Assembly (NCBI RefSeq): GCF_902459505.1 | Contig: NC_047088.1 | Span: 101,609,704 to 101,673,703 of the forward strand | Source: Geotrypetes seraphini | Taxonomy: Eukaryota; Chordata; Amphibia; Gymnophiona; Dermophiidae | Length of the DNA stretch: 64,000 bases | Direction of reading: 5' to 3' | Part shown: positions 45,424 through 57,245 of the stretch, piece by piece | How the letters are laid out: each line of letters starts with the position of its first letter | Numbering within the stretch: the stretch's first letter is position 1 | The notes under the pieces: generated by a model | What the model was told of the DNA's origin: nothing | The model's input: only the letters and a program-made list of their open reading frames with translations | Databases searched by the model: none | Translations under genes and position numbers: made by a program

Positions 45424-45586
45424 AATTACAGTCTTTGGTTGATATGGATGTATGGGCATTTGAATTTGACTTGAGCAGTGTCCTTTTCTTCTTTATAGTA
45501 GTTTTATCTTTGTTTAATAATTCTTCTCAATATTTCTGGGGTCCTCTTCCTTATCGGGGACTAGAGGGAGTAATAAATTAGCAACA

Positions 45587-45981
45587 TACGAGGGCCCGCT
45601 GAAAAGTTCTCAGCCTAACCAACAAAGTTGAAGCCGTCTCCATCGAGGGCTATGCACTTAGGGCTCCTTTTACGAAGCCGCATTAGCGGCTTTATCGCAC
45701 ACACCTTTTTAGCGTGCGCTAACCCCTGCGCTAGCCGAAAAACTACCGCCTGCTCAAGAGGAGGCGGTAGTGGCTAGCGCAGCCCGCAAATTAGCATGCC
45801 TTAAACCGCTAACACGGCTTTGTAAAAGGAGCCCTTAGTCCAGCGAGTTTCCATTTTTTTCGTTTAGTACTTTTCCGACGGAACGAAGAAAGTGGAAAAT
45901 TGCTGGACAGTGTATAGCCCCCAATGGAGACGGCTCCAACTTTATTGGTTGGGCTGAGAACTTTTCAGTGGCCCCCTCATA
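45587..45981. mobile_element. Mariner-like MITE carrying a Harbinger MITE
   Basis: TA-bounded arms 'gctgaaaagttctcagcc' and its complement. The Harbinger MITE at 45661-45834 splits it after 'gcactta'. Confidence 0.9.
45661..45834. mobile_element. Harbinger-type MITE, TTA duplication
   Basis: Starts GGGCTCCTTTTACGAAGCCG, ends with the complement, with TTA at 45658-45660 and 45835-45837. The TTA duplication supports PIF/Harbinger for the whole CCTTTTAC family in this window. Confidence 0.92.
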
Positions 45982-48034
45982 CTGTATTCTTAAGTTCCTT
46001 ATTTGATGCTGAGTGCTAATTTCTTTGTATTCTTTTAGGATGTCTGAATACTAATCTTCCCTGTTTTCTGTAACAACTATTGATTGCTTTATTCTTTAAA
46101 ATTCTATATAATTTTTTTGTTTCAATAAGAGATGGGGCTATTTTAATAAAAGTCATTTACTGTGTAGTTTCCCCATTAGAATGAAGCCAGCATGAGCATT
46201 ACACTAGGAAATAAAACATGTAACTCCCTTCAGAGATCTGAAGTAGCTGTATTATAGGGAAATAAACTGTCTATGAAATGTGATTTCCTTCCACGGGTGT
46301 GTATAAGTGACTTCTTAGCTTCAGGTCAAGAGGAACTAACTGAATCAGATCTGCATTTTTTTTTTTTTTGTTTGCAGCAAAACTTAACCCAGTTCCTCTT
46401 TTCTTATGAATCTGAAGGCTAAGTCATTCTGAGGCCAATATTCAAAAGGTTTTTGCTATGTGCTTACATTTCTATGAATATTCAGCCAGACTTAAGTGGA
46501 TAAACCTGCTGCTGAATAACTCTAGTATTTACGGAAGATGTATTTTACTTGTTTAATTTATTAATGCAAGAATTGTAAAATGTTATTCTATTTGGATAAA
46601 AACTTTCGTAATCTACCTGAAACTTTATGGTCAAGGTGGAATATAAATTCTTAAATTAAATGTTAAATTAAATAACTTTAGCAGGTTAATTTAGGTCAGC
46701 CTTTCACCACAACCAGACTTGAGCCTAAAGTTGTACACATACCTTGGAATGCCTGCAGCCTTGCTTCAACTTATGTAGTTAGAATTTTATACATCTACTG
46801 ACTTTGCACATATAATTTAGCTGTTGCTAAGGGTTGAATATTTAATCTTGGATTTTTTTGTGAATAACTTCAAACATTAACGGTAAATCCTTTAAATATT
46901 GACAACCTAGATTAGAATTGCCAGCAAGCACAATATCATAAGAGAAAGACTGAGCCGGTACTGGTTCCTGCCTGTTCTATCTATCGATGCATAGTTTGTG
47001 CTTTTCTTGAAGAAATCTTAACTACAAGCCCATGTAAACAATATCATAAAACCAGGAGTGGATCAACCTGCCCTGAAAAATGGAGGCATGCTGGCAAACT
47101 AACCAAGGTACAGTGTGATGTCACTTGGCAATGATCTCCATTCAGATCCTGGAAACAAGCAGCCAAACCCCCAACCCCCATTGCCTTCCCTAACACCAAA
47201 AAGAAACCCAATGTTTCTATTCTGATTGATGAAAAGGTGCTATCTTTGCATATCTCAAGGTGTTCCAGGACTTGTACTTTTTTTCTTGTATGATGTAAAA
47301 AGAGCAAGATATTACAAAATGTTTTGAAATATGAACTGAATAAGGAAGGTTAAAATAAGTTGGTGAGAAAAGAGCCCTCCCATATTAAGTTGTGGTCTGA
47401 CCTTCTCCCGTTTACCCAGATTTGATTTGCCTGGAAGTGGGACCATAGGAACTGAGCTTAGTTACAGGGAATAACCAGCTCAAACTATGAGAACTTTCTA
47501 CCATAGAGACCCTACATAAAGGCTAGAGTATATGACCTTTTCTTTAAGAGGCTGGTTGGGCGGCAATCTTTCACAGAGGGTGTTAGAAAACTGTAAAATT
47601 TTGTTTTTAAAAATATATGTTATATAAATAAATATACATATATATATATACATACACGCACAAACATACATACACACACACACATAGGGAAACATTGAAA
47701 TGGTGTACCTATTAAAAATGAAAATGTTTAGTTACTAGGAACAAAAACCATAAAATAAAAGAATAATTTGTTTTATAGGTCCATTAGTGCCTACATCCAA
47801 GATGGCCGCCCTATGTTGCTCTGCTAAATGCTGCGATGGACACTCTAGCATAAAGGTCTCTATGGTTCTTGACTGGTGAGGTCACAGGAAGTGACACCAG
47901 AGTAACCCACAAATTTCGATTTAATGATCTATTAGGAACTATAGGTAGCTGGAACTGGTGCCTCTTAAAGCATCTGTTAATTATGTCATCATTTCTTTAT
48001 TTTGTTTTAAATTATTATTAGTAATTCTTTAAAT
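45982..48034. other. 3' flank / probable 3' UTR of STX1B; repeat remnants at 46433-46690
   Basis: On the minus strand this follows the STX1B stop codon. A minus-strand AATAAA at 48001-47996 lies only about 35 bp past the stop; others occur farther on, so the 3' end cannot be fixed. 46433-46520 is a decayed 'ATATTCAGC' MITE and 46600-46690 a SINE tail. (TA)n/(CA)n at 47625-47690. Nothing else recognised. Confidence 0.5.
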
Positions 48035-48115
48035 TTATAACCCCAGCGTCCCTCCAATGGAAGAGGCGAGAACTACACCCAGAACTACACAACAAATAAT
48101 AATCATAATTTTCTT
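48035..48115 (-). CDS. STX1B: Syntaxin-1B, last coding exon (tail anchor and stop)
   Basis: Encodes KKIMIIICCVVLGVVLASSI then GGTLGL and TAA. The hydrophobic run is the C-terminal transmembrane anchor that fixes syntaxin-1 in the presynaptic plasma membrane; the two lysines are the end of the juxtamembrane basic patch. The GVVLASSIGGTLGL ending is the 1B form; syntaxin-1A ends GIIIASTIGGIFG. The acceptor is AG before the first AAG (minus strand), phase 0. The coding part is 81 bp including the stop. Confidence 0.95.
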   Translation of the reverse strand, partial: KKIMIIICCVVLGVVLASSIGGTLGL

Positions 48116-48418
48116 CTACATTACCACAAAGAACAATCATCCAGGCCGCAGTAAGAGAAAAAAGAGAGAAAAAAATATAGTTAATACCCATTTTGTTACA
48201 AAATGAAAGCTAAGGCATTCTTTAATCTGAAGGGGAAGAATTTATTTGGGACAGAGCATTGCTAGCACAGCTCTGGAACAGGACCTTAAACAACACACTG
48301 CATTTGTATCATATTCCAAGAATATAACAATGTCTGATGACATCACAATATAGATCTGCCAAACTCTGAGGCTATGTCAGCATCTGACATCACAATACAG
48401 GGCTGTGCTAAACTCTCA

Positions 48419-48556
<138 letters not shown>

Positions 48557-49286
48557 CTATTATGGAGAAGATACATGAGAGGTCAGAAACCCCTAAGTAA
48601 ACACTTCCCCTCTTCATGTAATTCTCCTCTAGTATATCCCTTCTCCCATTCTTCTGACTTCAGCAGCAGGGGTAGCTAATATCCTACCCAACAATCTGTG
48701 TCTTGCCTCCCTACCCTGTTCTTCCCCCTCAATTGCTCACTCTACATTCTCCATATTTGATATCCAAGAATATTGTCTGATTCCCAATCTCAGATTTGCC
48801 TCTGCCCTTTTACTTCACATTCCTACACCTGCTTTTTTGTCACCAAAGCAATATTCAAGTATGTCAAGCAAGTTTAATAGACCTTGACAGACTGCCAAAT
48901 GAGAACTCTTTCTAGGTGGTTTATGATAATACTCTATAACAAAGTATTCTGAGATTGGAAAAGAAATACATCTAGTGATAGGAAAGAGAATAATATAATA
49001 AAGATTATCAATATCCTTTCAAGTCCATCTGCCAAGTGGGCATCAAGAAGGCAGGCTACTAATCATACTAGTCCCTACGATTCTCCTACTCCAACCCACA
49101 TTGCCTATCCATTCCTTGGGTTACATCCTTACACCCCACCCTCTACTGGCAGGGAGATAGACATTGCGATATTTACTATATCTTCCCTGCCCATCTCCCC
49201 ACCCACCCCCACACACATCTCCCTCTCTACCTCTTCCCCTATATCATTCATACTTTTCACCAGCAGGCAGAGATCCAGGTATATTA

Positions 49287-49544
<258 letters not shown>

Positions 49545-50635
49545 TTAAAGGATCCTTTATTCTGATCTTTCTTCCTTTAATGTTTGTCCTCTGGTGGTGG
49601 CTTTTTCTTTGGAGGAGGACTGATTGAAGTTAAACCCGTTAAAGTCCAACACTATCAGGGACATTTTCAAAAAACTTAGATGTCCAAAAAATGGCCTATA
49701 TCTCGCCAAAACGTCCAAGTGCTGATTTTCAAAACTGTCATTCTAGATGCCCTGCAAGGCATTCTACCTGATATGCATCCAGAATTAAAGGTGGTGGGGC
49801 ATGTTCTGTGCAGACTTAGACTTGGACATCTTGCGGTGATCGAATATTTCCCAAGATGTCCTATATGGAACTTAGATGCCTGAGGCTAGACCTGTTTTAA
49901 AAGCATCTAAGTGTCAAAAAGGTCCCCAAGCTGAACAAATGACCACTGGAGGGATTAAGTAATGACCCCTACACACTCCCCCCTAGAGGTCACTGACCCC
50001 CTTTCATCCCTCCCCAAAAATCTGAATTAAACAGCATATACCTGTCTTTAGAACAGCAGCCCATAGTATGGGAAACCCTAGAACAGTGATGGCTAACCTT
50101 TTTGAGCCCGAGTGCCCAAACTGCCGCACAAAACCAAAGAATTTCCTCAAAGTGCCAGCACGTCAATTAAACCTTAATAACAAGATTTTAGTATCTAAAA
50201 ACTCTTTATAAAGTTGCCTGAACTATGTAACATCATTTTTAAAGGTTGGAATCTTTGTATTGTCAGAGAATCAATTTGATTCACAATCCTTTGGTTTTCA
50301 TTTCAATTTATTGGCAATTTATAATGTTTTAATGATTTCATTCACGGGCCGAATACACACATACTTTTCTCTGTCGCCGCACTCTTAGACCAAAAGATTT
50401 GTAAGCCTGCAACCACGTCAAGGTAGACTCTTTCAGCAGCTCCCCTCCCTCCCCCTTACCTTTGTGGCCAAGTCAAAATGATCTACCAACAATAAAATTT
50501 TAAAAACACAAAGCACTCTGTACGCAGAGAAAATGTTAATTATCATTTATATTCCGCGGGTTTTCAAACAGGTCAAGGCAGATGACTTTATGCAATGTCA
50601 TCTCAGTAACAACTATACAAAAATAGACAAATATT

Positions 50636-50765
50636 CCCCCTCTCTTTTTACTAAACCGCAATAGCGGTTTTTAGTGCAGGGACCTGCGCTGAATGCCCCA
50701 CGCTGCTCTTGAAGCTCATAGGCTCCCTGCGCTAAAAAACGCTATTGCGGTTTGGTAAAAGGGGG
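50636..50765. mobile_element. Harbinger-type palindromic MITE
   Basis: 'tttttactaaaccgcaatag' and its complement 'ctattgcggtttggtaaaag'. Confidence 0.8.
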
Positions 50766-51221
50766 CCATAGTGCAAAATATAGACAGCATATATAAATTC
50801 TCAAAACGGACACATTTTGATCACTAAATTGAAAATAAAATCATTTTCCTACCTTTGGTAATTTCATCAGTCTCTGGTTGCACTTTATTCTTCTGACTGT
50901 GCATCCAATATTTCTTCCCTTTTTTCAGCCTCCTGTATGCTTTCTCTCCTCCAGACCTCATTCCCTCCCCAAACTTTTTCTTTGTTTCACCCTGCCCCCT
51001 TCTTTCTTTTTCTCTCTCTCCATACCCCCTTTCATTCTGTATGTCTGTCTTTCTCTCTCTCTCCGTGCCCCATTTTTCTTTGTTTCACCCAGCCCTCTTT
51101 CTTTTTTTTTTTTGGCTCCCTGTCCCCCCCTTTCTTTCTTTCTCCTTGCCCTCCCCTATGCCACCACCATTGGGAAAATGCTGCCACTGCCACTGGGGAA
51201 TAGGCTGCCACTGCCGCTATC

Positions 51222-51460
51222 GGGAACAGGCCGGCGCCGAGTTCGCCCTGCTTCTCTTCCCCACGGGGCCGACCAACTCTCGCCACTCGACGTCAATTCT
51301 AACATCGGAGAGGACGTTCTGGAGCAGCCAGGCAGCGATTGGCTGGCCCAGAACATCCTCTCCGACATCAGAATTGACGCGGGTGGCGAGAGTTGGTCGG
51401 CCCCACAGGGAAAAGCAGGGAGAACTTGGCACCGGCCTGTTCCCAATGGTGGCGGTGGCA
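51222..51460. repeat. GC-rich inverted repeat
   Basis: The left arm 'cgaccaactctcgccactcg' is matched by the complement of 'gggtggcgagagttggtcgg' on the right, continuing through 'gagaggacgttct' and 'gaacatcctctc'. Arms about 90 bp. Confidence 0.8.
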
Positions 51461-51639
51461 CTCAAGTGGCTAAAGAGACGCAGTTTGCCGGCCTAGGGAG
51501 AACACTGGAGGGTGGCCAGCTGTGCACCCCTTTGGGACGTAAACCCGGGGCGGGGCGGACCGCCCCCCCACCCTCCTCCACCTTGGTATGCCACTATCTG
51601 TACCTCACTCACTCCCTATGACCAAAAATTCTCCTTTCT

Positions 51640-53085
51640 TCTATTTCCCATGTACACAACCATCTCTTTCCCTCCCTTCCTCTCTCCCAAGTTCATGCCT
51701 TCTGTGTCCAAAAACATTCCCTCCCCCACCTCAGCATCTCTTTCCCTCCCTTCCTCTCTCCCAAGTCCATGCCTTCTGTGTCCAAAAACACATTCCCTCC
51801 CCCACCTCAGCATCTATTTCCCTCCCTTCCTCTCTCCCAAGTCCATGCCTTGTATCCAAAAACCCATTCCCTCCCCCACCTCAGCATCTCTTTCCCTCCC
51901 TTCCTCTCTCCCAAGTTCATGCCTTGTGTCCAAAAACCCATTCCCTCCCCCACCTCAGCATCTATTTCCCTCCCTTCCTCTCTCCCAAGTCCATGCCTTC
52001 TGAATCCAAAAACCCATTCCCTCCCCCACCTCAGCATCTCTTTCCCTCCCTTCCTCTCTCCCAAGTCCATGCCTTCTGTGTCCAAAAACCCATTCCATCC
52101 CCCACCTCAGCATCTCTTTCCCTCCCTTCCTCTCTCCCAAGTTCATGCCTTCTGTGTCCAAAAACCCATTCCCTCCCCCACCTCAGCATCTCTTTCCCTC
52201 CCTTCCTCTCTCCCAAGTTCATGCCTTGTGTCCAAAAACCCATTCCCTCCCCCACCTCAGCATCTATTTCCCTCCCTTCCTCTCTCCCAAGTCCATGCCT
52301 TCTGAATCCAAAAACCCATTCCCTCCCCCACCTCAGCATCTCTTTCCCTCCCTTCCTCTCTCCCAAGTCCATGCCTTCTGTGTCCAAAAACCCATTCTAT
52401 CCCCCACCTCAGCATCTCTTTCCCTCCCTTCCTCTCTCCCAAGTCCATGCCTTCTGTGTGCAAAAACCCATTCCCTCCCCCACCTCAGCATCTCTTTCCC
52501 TCCTTTCCTCTCTCCCAAGTTCATGCTTTCTGTGTCCAAAATCCCATTCCATCCCCCACCTCAGCATCTCTTTCCCTCCCTTCCTCTCTCCCAAGTTCAT
52601 GCCTTCTGTGTCCAAAAACCCATTCCCTCCCCCACCTCAGCATCTCTTTCCCTCCTTTCCTCTCTCCCAAGTTCATGCTTTCTGTGTCCAAAAACCCATT
52701 CCATCCCCCACCTCAGCATCTCTTTCCCTCCTTCCTCTCTCCCAAGTTCATGCCTTCTGTGTCCAAAAACCCATTCTCTCCCCCACCTCAGCATCTCTTT
52801 CCCTCCCTTCCTCTCTCCCAAGTCCATGCCTTCTGTGTGCAAAAACCCATTCCCTCCCCCACCTCAGCATCTCTTTCCCTCCCTTCCTCTCTCCCAAGTC
52901 CATGCTTCTGTGTCCAACAACCCATTCCCTCCCCCACCTCAGCATCTCTTTCCCTCCTTTCCTCTCTCCCAAGTTCATGCTTTCTGTGTCCAAAAACCCA
53001 TTCCATCCCCCACCTCAGCATCTCTTTCCCTCCCTTCCTTTCTCCCAAGTTCATGCCTTGTGTCCAAAACGCACTCCCTCCCCCT
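51640..53085 (+). repeat. 76-bp minisatellite array, about 19 copies
   Basis: Unit: 'catctctttccctcccttcc', 'tctctcccaagt', 'tcatgccttctgtgtcc', then 'aaaaacccattccctccc', 'ccacctcag'. Variants include 'ccttgtgtcc' units (2 bp shorter) and 'tctgaatcc' units. The order of variants in 51921-52085 repeats at 52223-52387, a 302-bp shift (three 76-bp units plus one of 74), so there is a higher-order unit. Since 76 is not a multiple of three and the unit lacks stops in most frames, frames up to 510 codons run through it; they are not genes. Confidence 0.95.
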
Positions 53086-54315
53086 TTTGTGTTCCCCGTT
53101 TGTCTCCCAGCCCATCTTAGCAACTTTCTCAGCAAAATGTAGCTCGAGCCACGTAGGCTTGTCTTCTATTTCCTGCCTGTCCCGCCGCGCACACATAGCC
53201 GACCAGAAGTCTTCCCCGACATCAGCGCTGACGTCGGGGAAGATTTCCGATCTGCTGTGAGCGGCAGGGCAGTCGGAGTAGAAGACGAGCCTCGCGGCTC
53301 GAGTTATATTTAACCCCGCGGGTCCCCCATCGTCCCCGTTCAGCTCTCTCTCCTGTGCACCCCCTGGTAGTATTGCCCTGATGGCGGCCCTGCGCGTGCC
53401 AGCTGCAAGGCCTTCGCGTGCCACAGTTTGCACGCGTGCCATAGGTTCGCCATCGCTGCCCTAGCAGAGCAGCACACAGATGTCTTAATTAGCATGGTGG
53501 GTGGGTTAGTGAGCCATAGAGAGAGGGACCCAGGCCCATAAGCCACTCTAACCACTACATTGGTGTAAAGTGTGAGCGCACCAAAACCGTACTATGCTGC
53601 CATAACGGCTATTTGGGTAATAGACAGATAGGTATAGTAGGATTTGGAGGAGTTTGGGAGGACTCAGCATAAAATTATAAGGGGGTTATAGTAAGATGTA
53701 CTTCTAACACCCTTTATGTGAAGTTCACAGCAATGCCCTCTAAGGCGCTCCACTGCTCTATTGGCACGTCCATGTGGCCAGTCCATTACAATGATGGCCT
53801 CTCCCATGTTTAAATGGTCTGGATTAGGACATTTTGCACTTGGACGTATCTATGGTCAAAAATGTTGGATGTACTAAGATTGGACGTACTAAGGTTGAAT
53901 GTCCTGGCGGCCAAGATATCTAAGTAGACGATTTTCCAGAAACTTTTTGGGATGTCTACAACTTTTGCTGGTTTCAAAAATGGCCGTTTGAGCACCTCCA
54001 ATTTCGGATGTTTTGCGGGAAACGTTCAAAGTCGGACTTAGACTTCTTATCAAAAATGCCCCTCTATGTGGATTACAAGATGGGCTGTCACGCCCAACAT
54101 TAGTCTAATTCTGTCAGGTACTTTCTCCCTTTGGAACCCTCATTAAAGGTTTTAGGCTGCATTTTGATCTTCAACTTTCTTTTCTTCCAAATACCTGTGG
54201 TTGTTATAAATCATGTTTCATGATATTGTAGTCTATTTAAGCAGTGCATTTTTGTGTGTACAGGTTACTTTGCATATGCTGGTGTCTGCCTTTCTGATTA
54301 CCAGGCTTGATTACT

Positions 54316-54545
54316 ACTACTACACCTACTTATAATTTCTCTAGCACTACTAGGCATACACAGTGCTGTACACAAAACCTGCACAATGGAGCTTACAATC
54401 TAATATAACTTGCTTTATAATGGCCTCCCTCTGACACTACTCCGACATCTGCAAATGCCGCATTTAAACTCCATAGTCATACAGGGAAACTCAGTCATAT
54501 CACCTCTTTGCTCAAGGATGCTCATTGGCTACCATTTCATTAACA
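54316..54545. mobile_element. L2-like LINE fragments
   Basis: A reversed L2 3' tail ('cagtgctgtacac' near 54361) and a plus-strand piece resembling the HITPLLK..HWLP block ('cacctctttgctcaaggatg', then 'ctcattggctacc'). Confidence 0.45.
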
Positions 54546-55570
54546 TGTGAATGTGACGGGGTGTGCATCCTGTCAACAGAAACCCTGAAATTAAAGAAGA
54601 AGGCCTCAGTGAAAACACACCACCTGAAAACAGCATGGGTTTAAAGCCAGGAACAGACACCACTAATGAAACTCATTTGCATACAGATTTGCAAAGATAC
54701 TTGGGAGCTTGCTACTCACCCCAAGGGAAAAAGGGCTTAGAAAACATGGCTAGTAACCTGGAAATGGAGAGCTTGTCAGGAGCTCTCAGACAGTCCTCAA
54801 GGATGCTGGTATTTGCCTAATCCTCAGTAAGCCAAAAGGATCATGATGTGGCCAACATATTATCAAGAACTTTGCCCTGTGAGGGCTAAAGCGGGCTCAA
54901 GGGTACTCAAAGTGGCCAGTAGTAACGTGTATGACCAGAAGTGACCTGAGTGACTTGTGGGACTGGTGGTGACCTGAATGACTAGAAGTGACCAATAGTA
55001 ACCAGACTGACCAAAGAGGCGGAGCATCACAGTGAAGTTGAAATTATTGATTATGCTCCTTAAGGGGCCCTTTTTCTAAACCAAAGCAAAAGTTGAAAAC
55101 TGCAGCTTAATGAGGGACTTTACTGTGTGGCAGTTGAAAAATGTAACTATTTGAGGACATTCCCAATATTACATTTACAGGTGCCATGTAAAATTTGCAA
55201 TTGCCATGCTTGGAATTTACAGGTGTCATGTTAAATTTGCCTAATTTTGTAACAACGCGCTTACGTGCAAACCACACCCACCTATCTCTCATGGCACCAA
55301 CTTTCTTGTTGTGTGACTCCTAATTACTGCTCAGCCAGTTATAAAATGCACATAACATTCAATTAATACCAATTCATGCTTAAAATTGCCAATTATTGGT
55401 GCTAATTAATATGAAGTATTTTCACCATGCTAACTGCAAAATGCCTTCCACGCCCACTCTCCGCTCATAACACACTTCCTAACACATAAAGCATTTAACG
55501 TGCAGTACCTAACAATACTGCAAAGCCCTTTAATGCGAGTGTGCACTAGCAATTACTATGCAGTAAATTG
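54546..55570. other. Intronic DNA, nothing recognised
   Basis: A loose tandem of 'gtgacc-gagtgact' phrases at 54920-55010. The 85-codon frame 54563-54820 has no signature. Confidence 0.4.
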
Positions 55571-55574
55571 TGCA

Positions 55575-55915
55575 TTCAGGTCCATATTCTGTAAACAGAA
55601 CCTTAACGTAGGCACCAGTAGGTGCCCTATCGGCACCTAAGTCCAAAACGCTGTTTAAAAATGGACTTATAACAAAATTAAAGGTACCTGATGGCATCTA
55701 CATAAAACAGCACCAGAATCGCTCCTCCGGAGGTGCTTTATGATGCCTAATGCCACTGTAGATATGGCTAATGCCAGACATAGTGTTAGGCATCGTAAAG
55801 CATCTCTGGAGATACGATTCATGTAAAAGGTAGGTGCTGTAAATTCAGGCTTTGAAAACCCTGGCCTATATTTTTGGCGCTCACCTTTCCCAAAGGCGCG
55901 ATTTTAATCTGGGCC
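55575..55915. mobile_element. Harbinger-like MITE (GGCCCAGATTCTG type)
   Basis: Left 'ggtccatattctgtaaacag', right 'gcgcgattttaatctgggcc' inverted; interior shared with 5762-6112. Confidence 0.6.
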
Positions 55916-55989
55916 TAAGTACTTAACATTGGGCCTCACAACTTTTTATATGGATTTCTGTGTAATCTTTATGATCTTTTGGTCCATTA

Positions 55990-56335
55990 TGTACCTAATT
56001 AATGCCTTTGCTCTCAAGATCAAAATTGTCTGGTGTTCTACCAGATTCCAGGGCCAGATTAGACTCTACTAGACAATCAGCATTTCTTTATCTTACAGCT
56101 GTCCTCTCTTTGTTTATCTATTTAGATCCCACCTTTAAACCAAGACAGATTACAATATCAACATTCATCATAAAAATCAAAGCTCAAATAAATAATATAA
56201 ATGACAAAACAATAAGTAAACTCAGAATAAATACTGTACTGTCGTCTGTTTGAGCTCAGCCTAATTTCAAGAAATATAAAAGAGGGCTCAAGATATACTT
56301 GTTCTCTTTGGCACTTCTTGAAGATTAGCTATGCC
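55990..56335 (+). mobile_element. LINE remnant (L2-like), tentative
   Basis: The 83-codon frame at 56002 begins with an ARLDSTRQSAFLYLTA-like segment that resembles the end of L2-type ORFs. An unrelated AT-rich piece seems inserted at about 56105-56250. Confidence 0.35.
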
Positions 56336-56367
56336 AATTGGGTAGCTGGTGCTGTACGAGATACAGA

Positions 56368-56668
56368 GGAGACCGTGCGAGTGGGGTTGGAACTGTACAT
56401 ATCAACCTGGATATATCAAACAAATAAATCTTTATTAAAGTATTAAAATAATAGACTCTGAGATGTATTCACTGCATGTAGTGGACTCGACACGGTTTGT
56501 GGTTTCGGCTAGAAAGCCTACCTCAGGGGTATCATTGACATCCAGCAGGTGGCGCTCTCGTAACATCAAAAAACAGCTTTAACGAGCAGACCAGTAAATG
56601 AGGGAAAGCCCCTTTTGATATATCCCTGGTTGATGTGTACAGTTCCAACCCCACCCACATGATCTCCA
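56368..56668. mobile_element. Terminal-inverted-repeat element, 300 bp
   Basis: Inverted ends of about 50 bp: 'gtggggttggaactgtacat' on the left, its near-complement 'gtgtacagttccaaccccac' on the right. The interior has 'ggtttcggctagaaagccta' and a CTCF-like motif. Superfamily open. Confidence 0.75.
56542..56556 (+). promoter_or_regulatory. Strong match to the CTCF core motif
   Basis: CCAGCAGGTGGCGCT agrees with the vertebrate CTCF consensus at essentially every informative position. It lies in a transposon in the large STX1B intron. Binding is an inference from sequence alone. Confidence 0.5.
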
Positions 56669-56757
56669 CTATTTTCCTGTAGGTTTATTTTCCTTGTTTT
56701 CTGTACACACTGTACAGGGTACAATAGATTCTGTCACCTTTTTATTGCTATTATGTT

Positions 56758-56826
56758 TGATGTAAACCGCTTTGATTTGTTGAGAAGGGCAGTATATCAA
56801 GTTGCAAAATAAATATAAACATATAA
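56758..56826 (+). mobile_element. SINE/LINE tail fragment
   Basis: 'gatgtaaaccgctttgattt', then 'gggcagtatatcaag' and 'aaataaatataaa'. Confidence 0.55.
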
Positions 56827-56937
56827 AAGAGAGAAGCATCCAGAGAATTCAAGCGAGACATTCTTTTTGGGGCTTATTCCTAATTCTCCTTTGTGTTTTG
56901 CCCTCACATTCTATTTGGGGGTGTTTGGTTTTTTTTA

Positions 56938-57032
56938 CATAAGAACATAAGAATGCTGGGTAAGACCAATGGTCAATTTAGCTCAGTATCCTGTTTACAG
57001 CAGTGGTCAATCTAGGTCACAAATACCTGGCA
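56938..57032 (-). mobile_element. CR1 LINE 3'-end fragment
   Basis: Reversed CR1 terminus (ACATAAGAACATAAGAATGC) followed by 'gaccaatggtcaatttagct' and 'cagtatcctgtttacagcag'. The SINE at 57033 interrupts or adjoins it. Confidence 0.8.
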
Positions 57033-57245
57033 GTGTGTGGTTAGAGCCATAGCCTCAGTACCCTGAGGTTGTGGGTTCAAATCCTACACTGCTCCTTGTG
57101 ACTCTGGGCAAGACACTTAATACCCCATTGCCCCAGCTACATTAGCTAGATTGTGAGCCCGCCAGGACAGATAGAGAAAAATGCTTGAGTACCTGAATGT
57201 GCACCATTTAGGTAATAAGTGGTATATAAATACTAAAATAAATTT
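57033..57245 (+). mobile_element. tRNA-derived SINE, full-length looking
   Basis: Decayed box A ('gtgtgtggttagagcc') and perfect box B GGTTCAAATCC at 57074-57084, then 'gctccttgtgactctgggca', 'gattgtgagcccgccaggac' and a tail 'ggtatataaatactaaaata'. Same family as 39425. Confidence 0.88.

Larger units (their letters stand above)
50084..53458. mobile_element. hAT element, non-autonomous, 3.4 kb, carrying a minisatellite
   Basis: Left end CAGTGATGGCTAACCTTTTT; right end the near-complement of a CAGCGATGGCGAACCTATGG terminus. Flanks ccctagaa and ccctagca are an 8-bp duplication (7 of 8). Inside, in order: decayed unique sequence, a Harbinger MITE (50636-50765), a CT-rich block (50930-51160), a GC-rich hairpin (about 51222-51460) and the 76-bp array. 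No hAT transposase motif seen in any frame. Confidence 0.85.
49657..54064. mobile_element. Intronic element with 'GGGCATTTT' ends, split by a large hAT element
   Basis: The left flank (49657-50083, starting 'gggacattttcaaaaaactt') and the right flank (53467-54064, ending 'tcaaaaatgcccctc') are inverted at their ends and share inverted 'ggatgtct' and 'aaaatggcc' blocks. The hAT at 50084-53458 interrupts it. It lies in the large STX1B intron. No clear target duplication, so the superfamily is open. Confidence 0.6.

Noticed and set aside
47800-47816. YY1 site in the STX1B 3' flank ('aagatggccgcc')
   Set aside because: Close to, but not matching, the AAGATGGCGGC core; too short to support alone.
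1-48034. A neighbour of STX1B known from mammals (for example HSD3B7 or STX4)
   Set aside because: I looked for exon-like patterns on both strands and found none I could support.
50878-51621. 247-codon frame as a gene
   Set aside because: It spans a CT-rich block and a GC-rich hairpin inside a hAT element; biased composition and no recognisable domain.
51640-53085. CRISPR array
   Set aside because: Units are contiguous with no unique spacers, and the context is a vertebrate intron.
51588-53120. Frames of 510, 371 and 231 codons on the plus strand and mirrored minus-strand frames
   Set aside because: All arise from the 76-bp tandem array, which has few stops in any frame; the unit length is not a multiple of three and the peptides only repeat the array.
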